Shown in pieces: positions 1 to 9,200 of a stretch of DNA of 64,000 nt. A program made the translations under genes and the position numbers. This DNA is from an uncultured Planctomycetaceae bacterium. Its GTDB lineage: Bacteria > Planctomycetota > Planctomycetia > Planctomycetales > Planctomycetaceae. The stretch's first letter is position 1. Every line of letters begins with the position of its first letter. The notes beneath the pieces were generated by a model. It saw nothing but the letters and a program-made list of their open reading frames with translations. It was not told where the DNA came from and searched no databases. The stretch spans positions 1 to 64,000 of the forward strand of contig CAIQIE010000225.1 in assembly GCA_903871805.1 (NCBI GenBank). The letters are read 5' to 3'.

Positions 1-402
1 ACTGCCAACGCAGACCAGTTTTTGTGCCATAGACAAGGTTCTGGTCGTGGGCAGCGGCCGCGTCTGTTGAAATCAGGCAACAAAGCCGTGAATTTCATGA
101 AATATTGCGGACGTTCCGGAATCTACTGGCAAAGTTGCTTGAAAACACAGAAAAACAACTGGCGTGCCCGCCAGGTAAAACTGTTATTTCCTCTGTTCCT
201 GCTGACCATGGTTTCGGCGCAAACCAGGGCAATTCAGTTGGACGCAGAGGCTCGCTTCAGTATTCTTTCCCGTGGGTAGCTTGCCTGCAAATCATCCGCC
301 GTTCGTTCACCAGGCTGCCTGAAAGACATTGTCTCAGAGAATTGTGTGCGAAGTCGCCTTGAGATTTACTGTTTTCCGAATTCCACTGACGGGAACTTTT
401 CC
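1..402. other. Leading stretch without a supported gene
   Basis: Short reading frames here (for example 22-279 on the plus strand) have no recognisable domain and overlap one another in two frames. I see no RNA gene or repeat. It probably holds the upstream region of the DUF1080 gene that starts at 403. Confidence 0.5.
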
Positions 403-1125
403 ATGGTTATTTTCGGTCGATTGCCCGCTCTGCTGCTTGTGATACTCACTGTGTGTGCAAAGCCTGCATGCAGTGATCCTGCTGACGAAAAGGCGTCGGT
501 GCCTGTCCAGGTCAAGGCCAGTCAGGATGACAAGGGATGGGAGCCATTATTCAACGGAAAAGACCTTGAAGGATGGAAGGTCACCAACTTCGGCGGTGAG
601 GGCGACGTGCTGGTGGAAAAGGGCGATGTGGTGATCACTCAGGGAGCCGACCTTTCCGGGATACATACCGAGAAGAAACTGCCTAAGTCCAACTACGAAG
701 TGCAGTTTGAAGCGATGCGCGAGGCTGGTGGTGACTTTTTTGCCGGCCTAACCTTTCCGATCCAGGACAATTTCTGCTCACTGATTGTTGGTGGCTGGGG
801 TGGTGGAGTGTGTGGCATTTCCAGTCTGGACGGAATGGATGCTTCAGAAAATGAAACGACCACCTATCAGGCTTTTGATAAAGGTAAGTGGTACAAGATC
901 CGCCTTGTGGTGCGTGACAATCACATCAGCGCGTGGATTGACGATTCGCAGATTGTGAATGCTGACACCACCGGTAAAAAGATTGGTGTACGATTTGAAG
1001 TGGAACGTTCCAAGCCCTTTGGATTTTCAACATACTCCACGACTGCCCGCATTCGCAACGCCCGTATTCGCACTCTGCCTGCGGAGAAGGCCGAAAAAGC
1101 GGAAAAAGAAACGCCTTCAAGGTAG
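403..1125 (+). CDS. Exported DUF1080 (3-keto-disaccharide hydrolase-like) protein
   Basis: A 240-aa protein from the ATG at 403. I prefer this start to the in-frame one at 346 because it gives a clean signal peptide: a basic start, a hydrophobic run (LLLVILTVC), then a Cys-containing cleavage zone that could be a lipoprotein box. The mature part opens with WEPLFNGKDLEGWKVT, the hallmark of the DUF1080 concanavalin-like fold. Members are abundant in planctomycetes and are annotated as 3-keto-disaccharide hydrolase or glucanase-like carbohydrate-binding domains. The C-terminus is Lys/Glu-rich (EKAEKAEKE). The substrate is unknown. It stands alone, 61 bp before the fumarase start. Confidence 0.8.
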   Translation: MVIFGRLPALLLVILTVCAKPACSDPADEKASVPVQVKASQDDKGWEPLFNGKDLEGWKVTNFGGEGDVLVEKGDVVITQGADLSGIHTEKKLPKSNYEVQFEAMREAGGDFFAGLTFPIQDNFCSLIVGGWGGGVCGISSLDGMDASENETTTYQAFDKGKWYKIRLVVRDNHISAWIDDSQIVNADTTGKKIGVRFEVERSKPFGFSTYSTTARIRNARIRTLPAEKAEKAEKETPSR

Positions 1126-1186
1126 ATCTGTTCCGGTGTCTTCCGGTATTCCCTGACTTCCTTCCTGTTCTTTCAGAGTCCAACCT

Positions 1187-2818
1187 GTGCCAACTGCTGC
1201 TTTTGCCTACGAACCGCTGTTTGATCTGGGTGCTGATGAGACCTCTTACAGAAAACTGACCGGGGACTTCGTTGATGTCCGATCATTTCAGGAGAAAGAT
1301 GTTCTCTGTATCGACCGGCAGGCGTTAACGCTGCTGAGTTCGCAGGCATTTCACGATATCAACTTTTTCCTTCGTCCGGCTCATCTGAAACAGGTGGCTG
1401 CGATTCTGGAAGACCCGGAGGCATCGGAAAATGATCGGATGGTGGCGCTGACCATGCTGCGCAATGCGGATGTGTCCAGCAAGGGTGTCTTGCCGTTCTG
1501 TCAGGATACCGGTACGGCAACGATCCTGGGAAAGAAGGGACACCTTGTCTGGTCTTCCGGCGACGAGGAGGCATTGTCGCGGGGTGTTTACGAGGCCTAC
1601 ACGGAAAACAATCTCCGATATTCTCAGAACGCTCCGTTGACCATGTGGGAGGAAAAAAACACCAACACCAATCTTCCGGCCCAGCTGGATCTGGCCGCGT
1701 GTGACGGCAGCGACTATCGCTTTCTGTTTGTGGCGAAGGGTGGTGGATCAGCCAACAAGTCGTACCTGTACCAGGAAACTCGCGCTATCCTCAGCCCCAA
1801 AGCACTTGTTGAGTTTCTGACATCAAAGATGGTCTCACTGGGTACCGCCGCCTGTCCGCCGTATCACCTGGTGTTTGTGATTGGAGGAACTTCCGCCGAA
1901 GCGACACTGAAAACCGTCAAGCTGGCGTCCACGAAATACCTGGATCATCTGCCCACGACTGGCAGTGCCGGCGGACGGGCTTTCCGTGATCTGGAACTGG
2001 AAGCACAGATGCTGGAATCTGCCCGCAACTGTGGAATCGGGGCGCAGTTTGGTGGAAAGTATTTTGCTCTGGACGTCCGAGTCATTCGATTGCCTCGCCA
2101 TGGAGCGTCGCTGCCGGTGGGGATTGGCGTGTCGTGCAGTGCGGACCGTCAGGCCAAGGGAAAGATCACCAGAGACGGTGTGTTTCTTGAGCAGCTTGAG
2201 CAGCAGCCAATTCAGTACGTTCCGCAGTCTCTGCGGGAACAGCGTGATACCAGTGCTGTGCGAATTGATCTGAACAGACCGATGGCGGACATTCTTGCGG
2301 AACTGAATCAGTACCCTGTCACCACGCGTCTGCTGCTGAACGGTCCGATTGTTGTTGCCCGTGATATTGCTCATGCAAAGCTGAAAGAGCGTCTGGATGG
2401 TGGTCAGGCACTGCCAGAATATTTCAAAAACCATCCGGTGTACTATGCGGGTCCGGCCAAGAAGCCAGAGGGCTATGCGAGTGGATCGTTTGGCCCGACA
2501 ACGGCTGGGCGCATGGATTCTTATGTCGATCTGTTCCAGTCCCGGGGTGGCAGCATGGTGATGATAGCGAAGGGAAATCGAGGCCGTCAGGTGACGGACG
2601 CCTGTAAGAGCCATGGGGGATTTTATCTGGGAAGTATTGGCGGCCCGGCAGCGATTCTGGCAAAGGAAAATATTCGTTCGGTAGAAGTTGTGGAGTTTCC
2701 TGAACTGGGTATGGAAGCCATCTGGAAGATCGATGTCGTCGACTTTCCGGCGTTTATTCTTGTGGACAACAAGGGCAACGACTTCTTTGAAACCGTGGGT
2801 GGGGGCTGTTCGCACTGA
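1187..2818 (+). CDS. fumA: Class I (iron-sulfur) fumarate hydratase
   Basis: A 543-aa protein catalysing reversible hydration of fumarate to malate in the TCA cycle. The start is GTG at 1187. It is the single-chain, two-domain class I type. Three Cys suited to bind the [4Fe-4S] cluster sit at about 105 (PFCQDTGT), 223 (AACPPYH) and 317 (GVSCSADRQ). Their spacing (118 and 94 residues) closely matches known class I enzymes. The C-terminal domain carries [17 protein letters not shown] and the [16 protein letters not shown] segment that builds the active site. It converges with the decarboxylase gene, and a hairpin lies between them. Confidence 0.93.
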   Translation: MPTAAFAYEPLFDLGADETSYRKLTGDFVDVRSFQEKDVLCIDRQALTLLSSQAFHDINFFLRPAHLKQVAAILEDPEASENDRMVALTMLRNADVSSKGVLPFCQDTGTATILGKKGHLVWSSGDEEALSRGVYEAYTENNLRYSQNAPLTMWEEKNTNTNLPAQLDLAACDGSDYRFLFVAKGGGSANKSYLYQETRAILSPKALVEFLTSKMVSLGTAACPPYHLVFVIGGTSAEATLKTVKLASTKYLDHLPTTGSAGGRAFRDLELEAQMLESARNCGIGAQFGGKYFALDVRVIRLPRHGASLPVGIGVSCSADRQAKGKITRDGVFLEQLEQQPIQYVPQSLREQRDTSAVRIDLNRPMADILAELNQYPVTTRLLLNGPIVVARDIAHAKLKERLDGGQALPEYFKNHPVYYAGPAKKPEGYASGSFGPTTAGRMDSYVDLFQSRGGSMVMIAKGNRGRQVTDACKSHGGFYLGSIGGPAAILAKENIRSVEVVEFPELGMEAIWKIDVVDFPAFILVDNKGNDFFETVGGGCSH

Positions 2819-2828
2819 CCGTCAAAAT

Positions 2829-2861
2829 CCGAAGAGGGCTTGCCGTGCGAGCCTTCTTCGG
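2829..2861. terminator. Hairpin between convergent genes
   Basis: A 12-bp stem, 2829-2840 pairing with 2850-2861 with one G-U pair, and a 9-nt loop. It lies in the 71-bp gap between the convergent fumarase and decarboxylase genes and could serve as a terminator for both. There is no long U tract on either side. Confidence 0.5.
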
Positions 2862-2889
2862 CTGGGTCGTTTGGACTTCTCTTTGAACG

Positions 2890-4542
2890 TCAGGCCTGTT
2901 TTTCGGCATTGACTTTCAGTCGGGCGCGATCGATGGATTCCACCACCGCCTGAACGTACTGTTGATCTGAAAATGGACTCATGATGTACGACTTCAGTGC
3001 CACAACCGGTTTTCCATACTCGGTTTCGCGGTAGCGGTCTGTCATAGAGATCACAACGCCTTCTCCCTGAAGTGCCTCGGTCTGGACAGCGCGAAAGATC
3101 CTGCGGTTGTATTCGTTGTACTGCTGCAGTTTGTCTGCAAAGTCAGCGTTATTCTGTTCCAGTCGCGGGAACTCAAAGGTGTCCACGTCATCCGGATAGA
3201 CACGAAACAGCGTGACGGGGCCGAAGTTTTCCGGGTTCATGACACTGATTGCCGGGTGGGCTGCCAGTCGATTGCGGAGCGTCTCGGCCATTGTGACCAG
3301 GTGTCCCAGCAGAGTCCGCAGTCCGGTTTTTCCCAGCATCTGCAGGGCTCCCAGTGCGGAGAGCGGTCCACTGCCTGAGCGACTGGTTTCCAGTGTAAAT
3401 CTGCCGGGATTGTAATGACCGGACTGAAACAGGTACGGCGTTGTGGACTGATCACGGGTCACCAGTTTCAGATCACAGGCGTCGCGCACAAAAAACGCAC
3501 TGCTGATATAGGGCACAAATCCGGTTTTGTGGTAATCCACACCGATGGAATCTGCCAGATTCAGATGCCGAATGCGTCGATTTGTACCTGCCAGATCCCG
3601 CAGTGTGCGATCCGGAAACTGCAGCGGATTTGATGTAAAATCGTAATCACTGAAGACGCTCCATGCCCATCCGATGACCGCATCGGCATGCAGGTGTGGC
3701 ACGTAATCCAGCGAAAATTCGTGCACCAGAGTGTCACGTAGTTCCCGCATTTGTTCGAGATTATCCAGGCCGAAGGCATCTGTCGTGCCCGTGGTGGCCA
3801 CGATGCAGGCAATCTTACGTCCCTCTCGCAGCAGGCGACGCAGTTCGGATTCCAGCAGGCACATACGAATTTCATTGTTGGGAGCTGACGGAATGGAAAC
3901 CACATTTCTGAGTCCCAGCCCCAGCCAGGAGGCTGCGGTCTTGTTGGCATAGTGACTTTGGCTGGAGCAGACGACGACAGGAATGTCTCCTTCAAAGCCA
4001 TTCTGGAACGTTCCCGGCAGTGCCTTTTCGATTCCCAGTCGAATGGCGTACAGCAGTGTTCCTGTACCTCCAAACGTGAAGACGCCGCCGGAGCGTTTTG
4101 GGTCATAGCCCATCAGGGCTGCCGTCATGCTGATCACTTCAGCTTCTGCAAAAGCCACTCCCCGACTGGCCTCCTCACCGCAGATATTCGGATTGTAAAT
4201 GGCTGGCAGCAGTGTTCCCAGAATTCCCGGGATGCAGGGGGGTGGAATCACATTGATCTGTGACCGCGGATGTCCCCAGATAAACATACCTTCCAGATGA
4301 TCGACCAGTTCTCGGGACACGCTTTCCACTGTTTGCATGTGTTCCTGAACCGTGCATTGCGTCGCGAGGGAAAAATCGATCTCGCGTGGTTCACCCAGAA
4401 TCGGGCGTTGAGATTTCATGGCATCCACGCGATCCAGTGCACGCAGGACCGAGAACACGAACCATGCGTCGTGTTCCTGATCAGAAACCGGCTGGGGAAA
4501 TGCTCGCCGAAGCGTTTCCAGATGTTTGCGGTAGAGACTCAT
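2890..4542 (-). CDS. PLP-dependent group II decarboxylase
   Basis: A 550-aa protein of the glutamate/tyrosine/aromatic amino acid decarboxylase fold (type I PLP enzymes). The Schiff-base lysine is K339 in SIGVDYHKTGF. It is preceded by HLHADAVIGWAW, where the Asp that contacts the pyridine nitrogen lies. A glycine-rich phosphate-binding stretch (GVFTFGGTGTLLYAIRLG) lies near residue 155. The substrate cannot be read from the sequence; glutamate, aspartate, tyrosine and DOPA decarboxylases all share these motifs. It has no operon partner: convergent with fumarase downstream and divergent from the 4768 gene upstream. Confidence 0.85.
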   Translation of the reverse strand: MSLYRKHLETLRRAFPQPVSDQEHDAWFVFSVLRALDRVDAMKSQRPILGEPREIDFSLATQCTVQEHMQTVESVSRELVDHLEGMFIWGHPRSQINVIPPPCIPGILGTLLPAIYNPNICGEEASRGVAFAEAEVISMTAALMGYDPKRSGGVFTFGGTGTLLYAIRLGIEKALPGTFQNGFEGDIPVVVCSSQSHYANKTAASWLGLGLRNVVSIPSAPNNEIRMCLLESELRRLLREGRKIACIVATTGTTDAFGLDNLEQMRELRDTLVHEFSLDYVPHLHADAVIGWAWSVFSDYDFTSNPLQFPDRTLRDLAGTNRRIRHLNLADSIGVDYHKTGFVPYISSAFFVRDACDLKLVTRDQSTTPYLFQSGHYNPGRFTLETSRSGSGPLSALGALQMLGKTGLRTLLGHLVTMAETLRNRLAAHPAISVMNPENFGPVTLFRVYPDDVDTFEFPRLEQNNADFADKLQQYNEYNRRIFRAVQTEALQGEGVVISMTDRYRETEYGKPVVALKSYIMSPFSDQQYVQAVVESIDRARLKVNAEKQA

Positions 4543-4767
4543 AATTCCCCCATGATTAAAAAGGGCGTTGTCCAGCCGGGACGCAGTGGAAATTAAAGCC
4601 GGCGATCAAAGACGCTGAGAGCCGGGAAAACGAAAGTATACGTCCTGACTGAATTTGCCGCTGCGGAAATTCCCGCTGTCGGCTCCCCACTTTCTTTCGA
4701 TGCCGCTGCAGCGTACTATCAACAATTGTGCAACTCGCGGTACAGGGGCATTTTAGCAGAAATTGTC

Positions 4768-6681
4768 ATGAACAGTGTTTCTGACGTCTTCAGGCTTGGA
4801 CGAAATCTCACAGTCTTCCCCGTTGTCCATGGAAGTGGCGACAGTGCGGTGGAAGTGCGTCGGCTGATGCTCAACAGCAAATTTTCCTGCCTTGCGGTCC
4901 CATTGCCGGCGTCTTTTCAGGCCGACGTTGAGTACGCCGTAGACTGTCTGCCACAGGTTTCCGTGGTGCTTCAAAGGCAACCGATTTCCAGTTTCCAAAC
5001 GGCAGCGCCTGATTTCAGCGACGCGATGGAAGTGGCCGAGACGCCCGTGGAAATGGACTCCGAGGCCCGCAGTGCCAGCTACGTTCCGATTGATCCCTGT
5101 CAGCCCGTCATTGCTGCGCTGCGGATTGCCCGACAGGAACGCATGGCACGAGCATTTATTGATATCGAAACAGACAATTACATCCCGCAGTCAAGCATTC
5201 TTCCCGACCCTTATGCTTTAAAACGTGTCACTCCCGAGCAATTTGCGGCGGCCGTTTTGCCTGCGCTGCCTGCACCATCGGACGAAGACCAGTGGAATCG
5301 TTTAAGGTGGATGGCTGCAGAACTGCATGCACTCTCTGCGAAATATGAATCCGTCCTGTGCCTTTGCAGTCTTCCGGACTGGCCCTGGCTGCGTGATCTG
5401 TTCAATTCGGCGGTTGATCGTCCTGCGACACCGGAGTGGTCCGAGACCCCAACGGAGCTTTACGGAGTTTCCCCGCGAACGCTGACCTTTGTGTTGGGCG
5501 AACTTCCTTTTATCACCGGGCTCTACGAGCAGGCTCGCGTGGATCTGGATGACGACGAAAATCTTTCCATCGATGGAATCAAGGCCCTGATGGTACACGC
5601 ACGGGATCGATACCGTCAGGAATTTGGAACGCGAGCCCGTCGAATTACTCCCAGCCTGCTGTCCAGATGTCTCAAATACATCCGCAATCTTTCGTTGATT
5701 GAACGACGCTTTACGCCGGATCTGTACACCCTGGTTGTGGCAGCCAAACAAACGGCTGGCGATCAGTATGCCGTGCACGTTGCAGAGACAGCGCGGGAGT
5801 ATCCGTGGACACCTGTTGAGGCCTTTCCGCAGGTTCGGTTTGGTATCGATCGCGCGGGACTGCCGGATGGCACGGAACTGCTGCCGCTCAGTCGCCTTCC
5901 CGGGCCACCGGTGGTCTGGAGAACATGTCAGCTGAACACGCGGCCTGACCCCCGTACCATTTATAAATGGCAGAAATCCTGGGATCCGCACGGACAATGC
6001 AGCTGGCCCCCTGAGGACGTCGCTGTCGAGCGCTTCCGGACTCATGTGCGTGATGTGGCACTGGACCTCATTGGGAATGATCTGGCCAAAACAGAAAAGT
6101 TCTCCGCCAGCATGAAGGATGGTCTTGATATCCGCGAAACCCTGCGAAACTGGCACACTGGTGAACTCTACGTACGAGTCTTTCCTCCGGCACGTGGAAA
6201 GATTGACTGCGTTGTGATGCTCTTTGATAGTCCCGCCGATCCGCGAAACTATCCATGGAGGATTACCTGGCATGCGGAACATCAGGATGAATCCACGTTA
6301 TCCCTGTTTGCCACAAATTTTGTCCAGGAAATGGTCGGCCCCGGGATTGCACTGGCACGTTATGGTGGAGCGATGTTTCTGTTTCCTCCGCGTCCGGTTG
6401 CTGATATCTGGAGAGACCCTCAGTTTGATTTTGCGGACACACTGGAAGAACGACTGCTGGCAGCGGGGCTGCATTATTCCCGAGAAAAGCATGTCGCCCT
6501 GATGAGTCATTCGCCACCGGGGGCCGGCTGGCGGAGGCTGGCATCGAAGTACCGCAAAAAGATCGTCCACGTCCCTCTTGCCCGCTTTGGCGCCGAAACA
6601 ATCGAAAAACTAAGGATTTTTCACGTTTTGAATGGGCACGAGGTCCGTTCCTATGCCGATCACTTCATCCGCAAGCCCTGA
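4768..6681 (+). CDS. Uncharacterised 637-aa protein, possibly TraB/DUF5682-like N-terminus
   Basis: Not recognised with confidence. The frame is open from 4726, but I prefer the ATG at 4768, which gives 637 aa. The first ~230 residues alternate beta and alpha and resemble the TraB/ChaN/DUF5682 group: an opening FPVVHGSGDSAVEVRRLM, then CLAVPLPASF, then a segment pairing PVIAALRIARQER with ARAFIDIET. The rest is helical then mixed and matches nothing I know. There is no signal peptide or membrane segment, so it is probably cytoplasmic. Long antisense frames (for example 5302-6282) are shadows. Divergent from the decarboxylase, and 224 bp before argF. Confidence 0.6.
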   Translation: MNSVSDVFRLGRNLTVFPVVHGSGDSAVEVRRLMLNSKFSCLAVPLPASFQADVEYAVDCLPQVSVVLQRQPISSFQTAAPDFSDAMEVAETPVEMDSEARSASYVPIDPCQPVIAALRIARQERMARAFIDIETDNYIPQSSILPDPYALKRVTPEQFAAAVLPALPAPSDEDQWNRLRWMAAELHALSAKYESVLCLCSLPDWPWLRDLFNSAVDRPATPEWSETPTELYGVSPRTLTFVLGELPFITGLYEQARVDLDDDENLSIDGIKALMVHARDRYRQEFGTRARRITPSLLSRCLKYIRNLSLIERRFTPDLYTLVVAAKQTAGDQYAVHVAETAREYPWTPVEAFPQVRFGIDRAGLPDGTELLPLSRLPGPPVVWRTCQLNTRPDPRTIYKWQKSWDPHGQCSWPPEDVAVERFRTHVRDVALDLIGNDLAKTEKFSASMKDGLDIRETLRNWHTGELYVRVFPPARGKIDCVVMLFDSPADPRNYPWRITWHAEHQDESTLSLFATNFVQEMVGPGIALARYGGAMFLFPPRPVADIWRDPQFDFADTLEERLLAAGLHYSREKHVALMSHSPPGAGWRRLASKYRKKIVHVPLARFGAETIEKLRIFHVLNGHEVRSYADHFIRKP

Positions 6682-6905
6682 CGTCTGCCACGGCTGCTGC
6701 TGTCAGTCCTGAACGATTGATCAGGTGCAACCGATTAAGTGATGTGAACAGTTCGTGAAATTCTGTTTTTTCGCTTAACGGAACGCCCGGAACCTGCCAG
6801 GATTGCCTTTTCGGGGCTTTCTGCGACTGAGCGATGTCCGCAAGGAATCACTCAGTTTTTTTGTTTCAGGAAGCCGCTCTGTTTTCACACTGTTCCCTGT
6901 GATGC

Positions 6906-7841
6906 GTGATCATGAAGCATCTGACGTCACTTCTGGACCTCTCGCCCGAGGATCTGTTTGCCATCCTTGATCAGGCTGCAGAACTCAAAACGCTTTTCAA
7001 GCGTGGAGAACGACCGCAGTTGTTTCCTGGTCGCGTGCTGGTGCAGCTCTTTGAAAAGCCCTCGCTGCGCACCCGAAACAGTTTCGAAGCCGCCATGATT
7101 CATCTGGGAGGATCCGGGATTTTTCTGACCACCGCAGAAGCCGGTCTGAATGGTCGTGAAAGTCTGGCAGACATTGCGAAAGTCGTCAGTTCTTTCAGCG
7201 ATCTGATCACCATGCGAACATTCTCTCAAAAGCTGATCGAGGACGTTGCAAAGTACTCGTCATGTCCCGTCATCAATGGATTATCTGACGAGCGACATCC
7301 TTGTCAGGCTTTGACGGACTTGATGACCATTCGAGAATCCCTTGGTGAACTTCGCGGAAAGCACATCGTGTTCGTGGGTGACGGCAACAACGTGTCGATG
7401 TCGCTGGCCATTGCGACGGCCATGACTGGCATGAAGATGACGCTGGCTGCACCGCAGGGATTTGAGTTTACGCAGGAGTTTACGACTTTGCTGACGGATC
7501 GTTATCCTGACCATCAGGTGACGGTCTGCACTGAGCCCTTCGAAGCAGTCCGGAATGCTGATGTCGTGTATACGGACGTCTGGGCCAGCATGGGACAGGA
7601 AGACGACGCGGAGCGGCGCAAGGCTGCGTTTTCTGGTTTTCAGGTGAACGCAAAGCTGATGGCGACGGCACCGGACACCGCCCTCTTCATGCACGATCTG
7701 CCTGCGAAGCGGGGCCTTGAAGTCACAGACGACGTCATGGATGGTCCGCAAAGTCTGGTTTTCCCGCAGGCCGAAAACCGCATGCATCTTGCCAAAGGGC
7801 TTTTTGTCTGGTTGCTGAACCAGGCTGCAGTGCGTGCCTGA
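6906..7841 (+). CDS. argF: Ornithine carbamoyltransferase family protein
   Basis: A 311-aa protein (ATG at 6906; a second ATG at 6912 is possible). The family makes citrulline from ornithine and carbamoyl phosphate in arginine synthesis. Visible motifs are the carbamoyl-phosphate loop EKPSLRTRNSFE, HPCQALTDL, and the ornithine-side SMG loop DVWASMGQEDD. The usual HCLP signature reads HDLP here (D264), so the conserved Cys that contacts ornithine is replaced by Asp. The length is normal. No other arginine gene is nearby. A different carbamoyl acceptor is possible. Confidence 0.85.
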   Translation: MIMKHLTSLLDLSPEDLFAILDQAAELKTLFKRGERPQLFPGRVLVQLFEKPSLRTRNSFEAAMIHLGGSGIFLTTAEAGLNGRESLADIAKVVSSFSDLITMRTFSQKLIEDVAKYSSCPVINGLSDERHPCQALTDLMTIRESLGELRGKHIVFVGDGNNVSMSLAIATAMTGMKMTLAAPQGFEFTQEFTTLLTDRYPDHQVTVCTEPFEAVRNADVVYTDVWASMGQEDDAERRKAAFSGFQVNAKLMATAPDTALFMHDLPAKRGLEVTDDVMDGPQSLVFPQAENRMHLAKGLFVWLLNQAAVRA

Positions 7842-8529
7842 GATGAAACCGGCTGCAGGCTGGTATTTTTCGTGCTGAAGACGGGGGCTCGACGGCGATT
7901 TCTGTCGCTGCGGCGGCGAAGTACCACCGCACCGCTGATTGACCTGCTCCAATCCGCAGGTCATCCTTCAATTCTTGTGTGACTGTGTTTTGCTGTCAGA
8001 CTGCGACTGGGTAGCCGGGAGTTCACTGGAGCTGGAACTCAAGAATTGAGACCACCATTTGCCCACGCGGCAAACCACTCTGAAACGGTGGTGAGGACAG
8101 TCCGGCAGGGGCATCGTTCCCAGGCCGCGTTCAACGCAGAAAGGCGGCGAAAGGTAACGCCATGGTGTGTTCGACAACAATTGCCCGATCACCCTGATTT
8201 CCACCACATTTTCGCAACTCAGAATATTCCTACCCCGACGCAGCGCTCTTTGCCGTTGAAACTTCCGTGCGACTCGCATGACACGGTCATCGACCGGTGG
8301 CCAGGAACCACCCCGTCCCACGTCAGCAATCCCCCAAATCTCCGAATTTTCTCAGCAAGTTTACCCGGCGGCATGATACGAACGTGTCTGCTGACCAAAC
8401 GTGCTTTCTTTTGCAAGGTGCATGGCACCGGGGGCTCAATCCTCATGGCACCGGGGGCTCAATCGCTCTCGCCGCTGCCGCGACAGTGCCGCTTCATACT
8501 TCCACAGCAGATGGTCTCAATCACAAGTC
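7842..8529. other. Non-coding accessory stretch upstream of vapBC-1
   Basis: About 690 bp with no supported gene. Overlapping frames on both strands (plus 8046-8612, minus 7968-8321) have no domain, and the plus one would run through the antitoxin start. It contains the 23-bp tandem repeat listed separately. It may be a decayed gene or an insertion scar. Confidence 0.45.
8421..8464. repeat. Two perfect 21-bp direct repeats, 23-bp period
   Basis: The unit CATGGCACCGGGGGCTCAAT plus C occurs at 8421-8441 and again at 8444-8464, separated by CT. Both copies are identical. It lies about 100 bp upstream of the vapBC-1 promoter. Confidence 0.9.
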
Positions 8530-8558
8530 TTGACCATCCTGAGGTAAGACGTTATCTT
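8530..8558 (+). promoter_or_regulatory. Predicted sigma70-type promoter of vapBC-1
   Basis: TTGACC at 8530-8535 and TATCTT at 8553-8558 are separated by 17 bp. The expected start point falls at about 8565-8566, on the A of the antitoxin ATG. No Shine-Dalgarno sequence precedes that ATG, so the transcript may be leaderless. Confidence 0.6.
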
Positions 8559-8560
8559 AC
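8544..8560. promoter_or_regulatory. Inverted repeat overlapping the -10, likely VapB operator
   Basis: GTAAGA at 8544-8549 and TCTTAC at 8555-8560 form a perfect inverted repeat with a 5-bp spacer, covering the predicted -10 box. AbrB-fold antitoxins usually repress their own promoter through such palindromes, so autoregulation is the likely role. Confidence 0.55.
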
Positions 8561-8565
8561 TTTCC

Positions 8566-8796
8566 ATGAAAACAAGAGTCTCAAGCAAAGGTCAAATCGT
8601 TCTGCCTGCTGAGTTACGGGCACAGGATAGCATTTTGCCGGGACAGCAGTTTCAACTTGAACGGCTTGAAGCCGGCCAGTATCTGCTGAAGCGAGAACCT
8701 TCCGCAGAGAACGCAGGAGTTGTGGACTGGCTGCTGTCCTGTCCGTCGAGTGACTGGTACCAGTCACTGCCTTCTGAATCGACCGACGATCTATGA
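8566..8796 (+). CDS. vapB: VapB-type antitoxin, AbrB/SpoVT DNA-binding fold
   Basis: A 76-aa protein. Residues 1-45 form the swapped-hairpin AbrB domain: MKTRVSSKGQIVLPAELR, then PGQQFQLERLEAGQYLL. The remaining C-terminal tail is the usual toxin-binding part. It would neutralise the PIN-domain RNase encoded just downstream and repress the operon by binding the palindrome over its promoter. Its TGA stop overlaps the toxin ATG (ATGA at 8793), so translation is coupled. Confidence 0.88.
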   Translation: MKTRVSSKGQIVLPAELRAQDSILPGQQFQLERLEAGQYLLKREPSAENAGVVDWLLSCPSSDWYQSLPSESTDDL

Positions 8797-9200
8797 AGTA
8801 TCTCGTTGATGCCAATGTGCTCAGCGAGGTCACTCGGCCTGAACCGCATCCCGCGGTTGTCGAATGGCTGCGAAAGCACGAGCGACACATCACTGTGACG
8901 CCCATCGTACTGGGGGAAATCGAATACGGTATTGGACTGACGGCTTCGACTCGCAAGCGAAACGAGTTGGAACGCTGGTTTGCCGAAGGCATGAAGAGAT
9001 TGCGTGTAATCGATCTCGATGCTGACACCGCATCAATCTGGGCTGCTCTGCTCGTTCGCCTCAAAAAAAAGGGAAAAGCCATGCCCGTGAAAGACAGTCT
9101 GATCGCAGCGTCCGCACTGCAGCATCACTTGACGATCGCAACTCGCAACATCAGCGACTTTCAAAATGCCGGAGTGTCGCTGTTCAATCCTTTCGAGTAG
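8793..9200 (+). CDS. vapC: VapC-type toxin, PIN-domain ribonuclease
   Basis: A 135-aa protein of normal PIN length. Acidic residues for Mg2+ are in place: D6 (YLVDANVLSE), E42 (VLGEIEYG), D101 (PVKDSLIAA) and D122 near the end (RNISDF). VapC toxins cleave tRNA or rRNA when free of antitoxin. The gene overlaps vapB by 4 nt. It belongs to the FitB/VapC group that pairs with AbrB-type antitoxins. Confidence 0.9.
   Translation: MKYLVDANVLSEVTRPEPHPAVVEWLRKHERHITVTPIVLGEIEYGIGLTASTRKRNELERWFAEGMKRLRVIDLDADTASIWAALLVRLKKKGKAMPVKDSLIAASALQHHLTIATRNISDFQNAGVSLFNPFE

Noticed and set aside
1835-2815. 326-aa minus-strand open frame
   Set aside because: Lies wholly antisense to the fumarase gene, with Arg/His/Gln-rich composition and no motif; a shadow frame.
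5302-6282. 326-aa minus-strand open frame
   Set aside because: Antisense to the clearly coding 637-aa gene and without any domain.
8046-8612. 188-aa plus-strand frame upstream of vapB
   Set aside because: Overlaps the antitoxin start in another frame, contains the 23-bp tandem repeat and has no recognisable domain.
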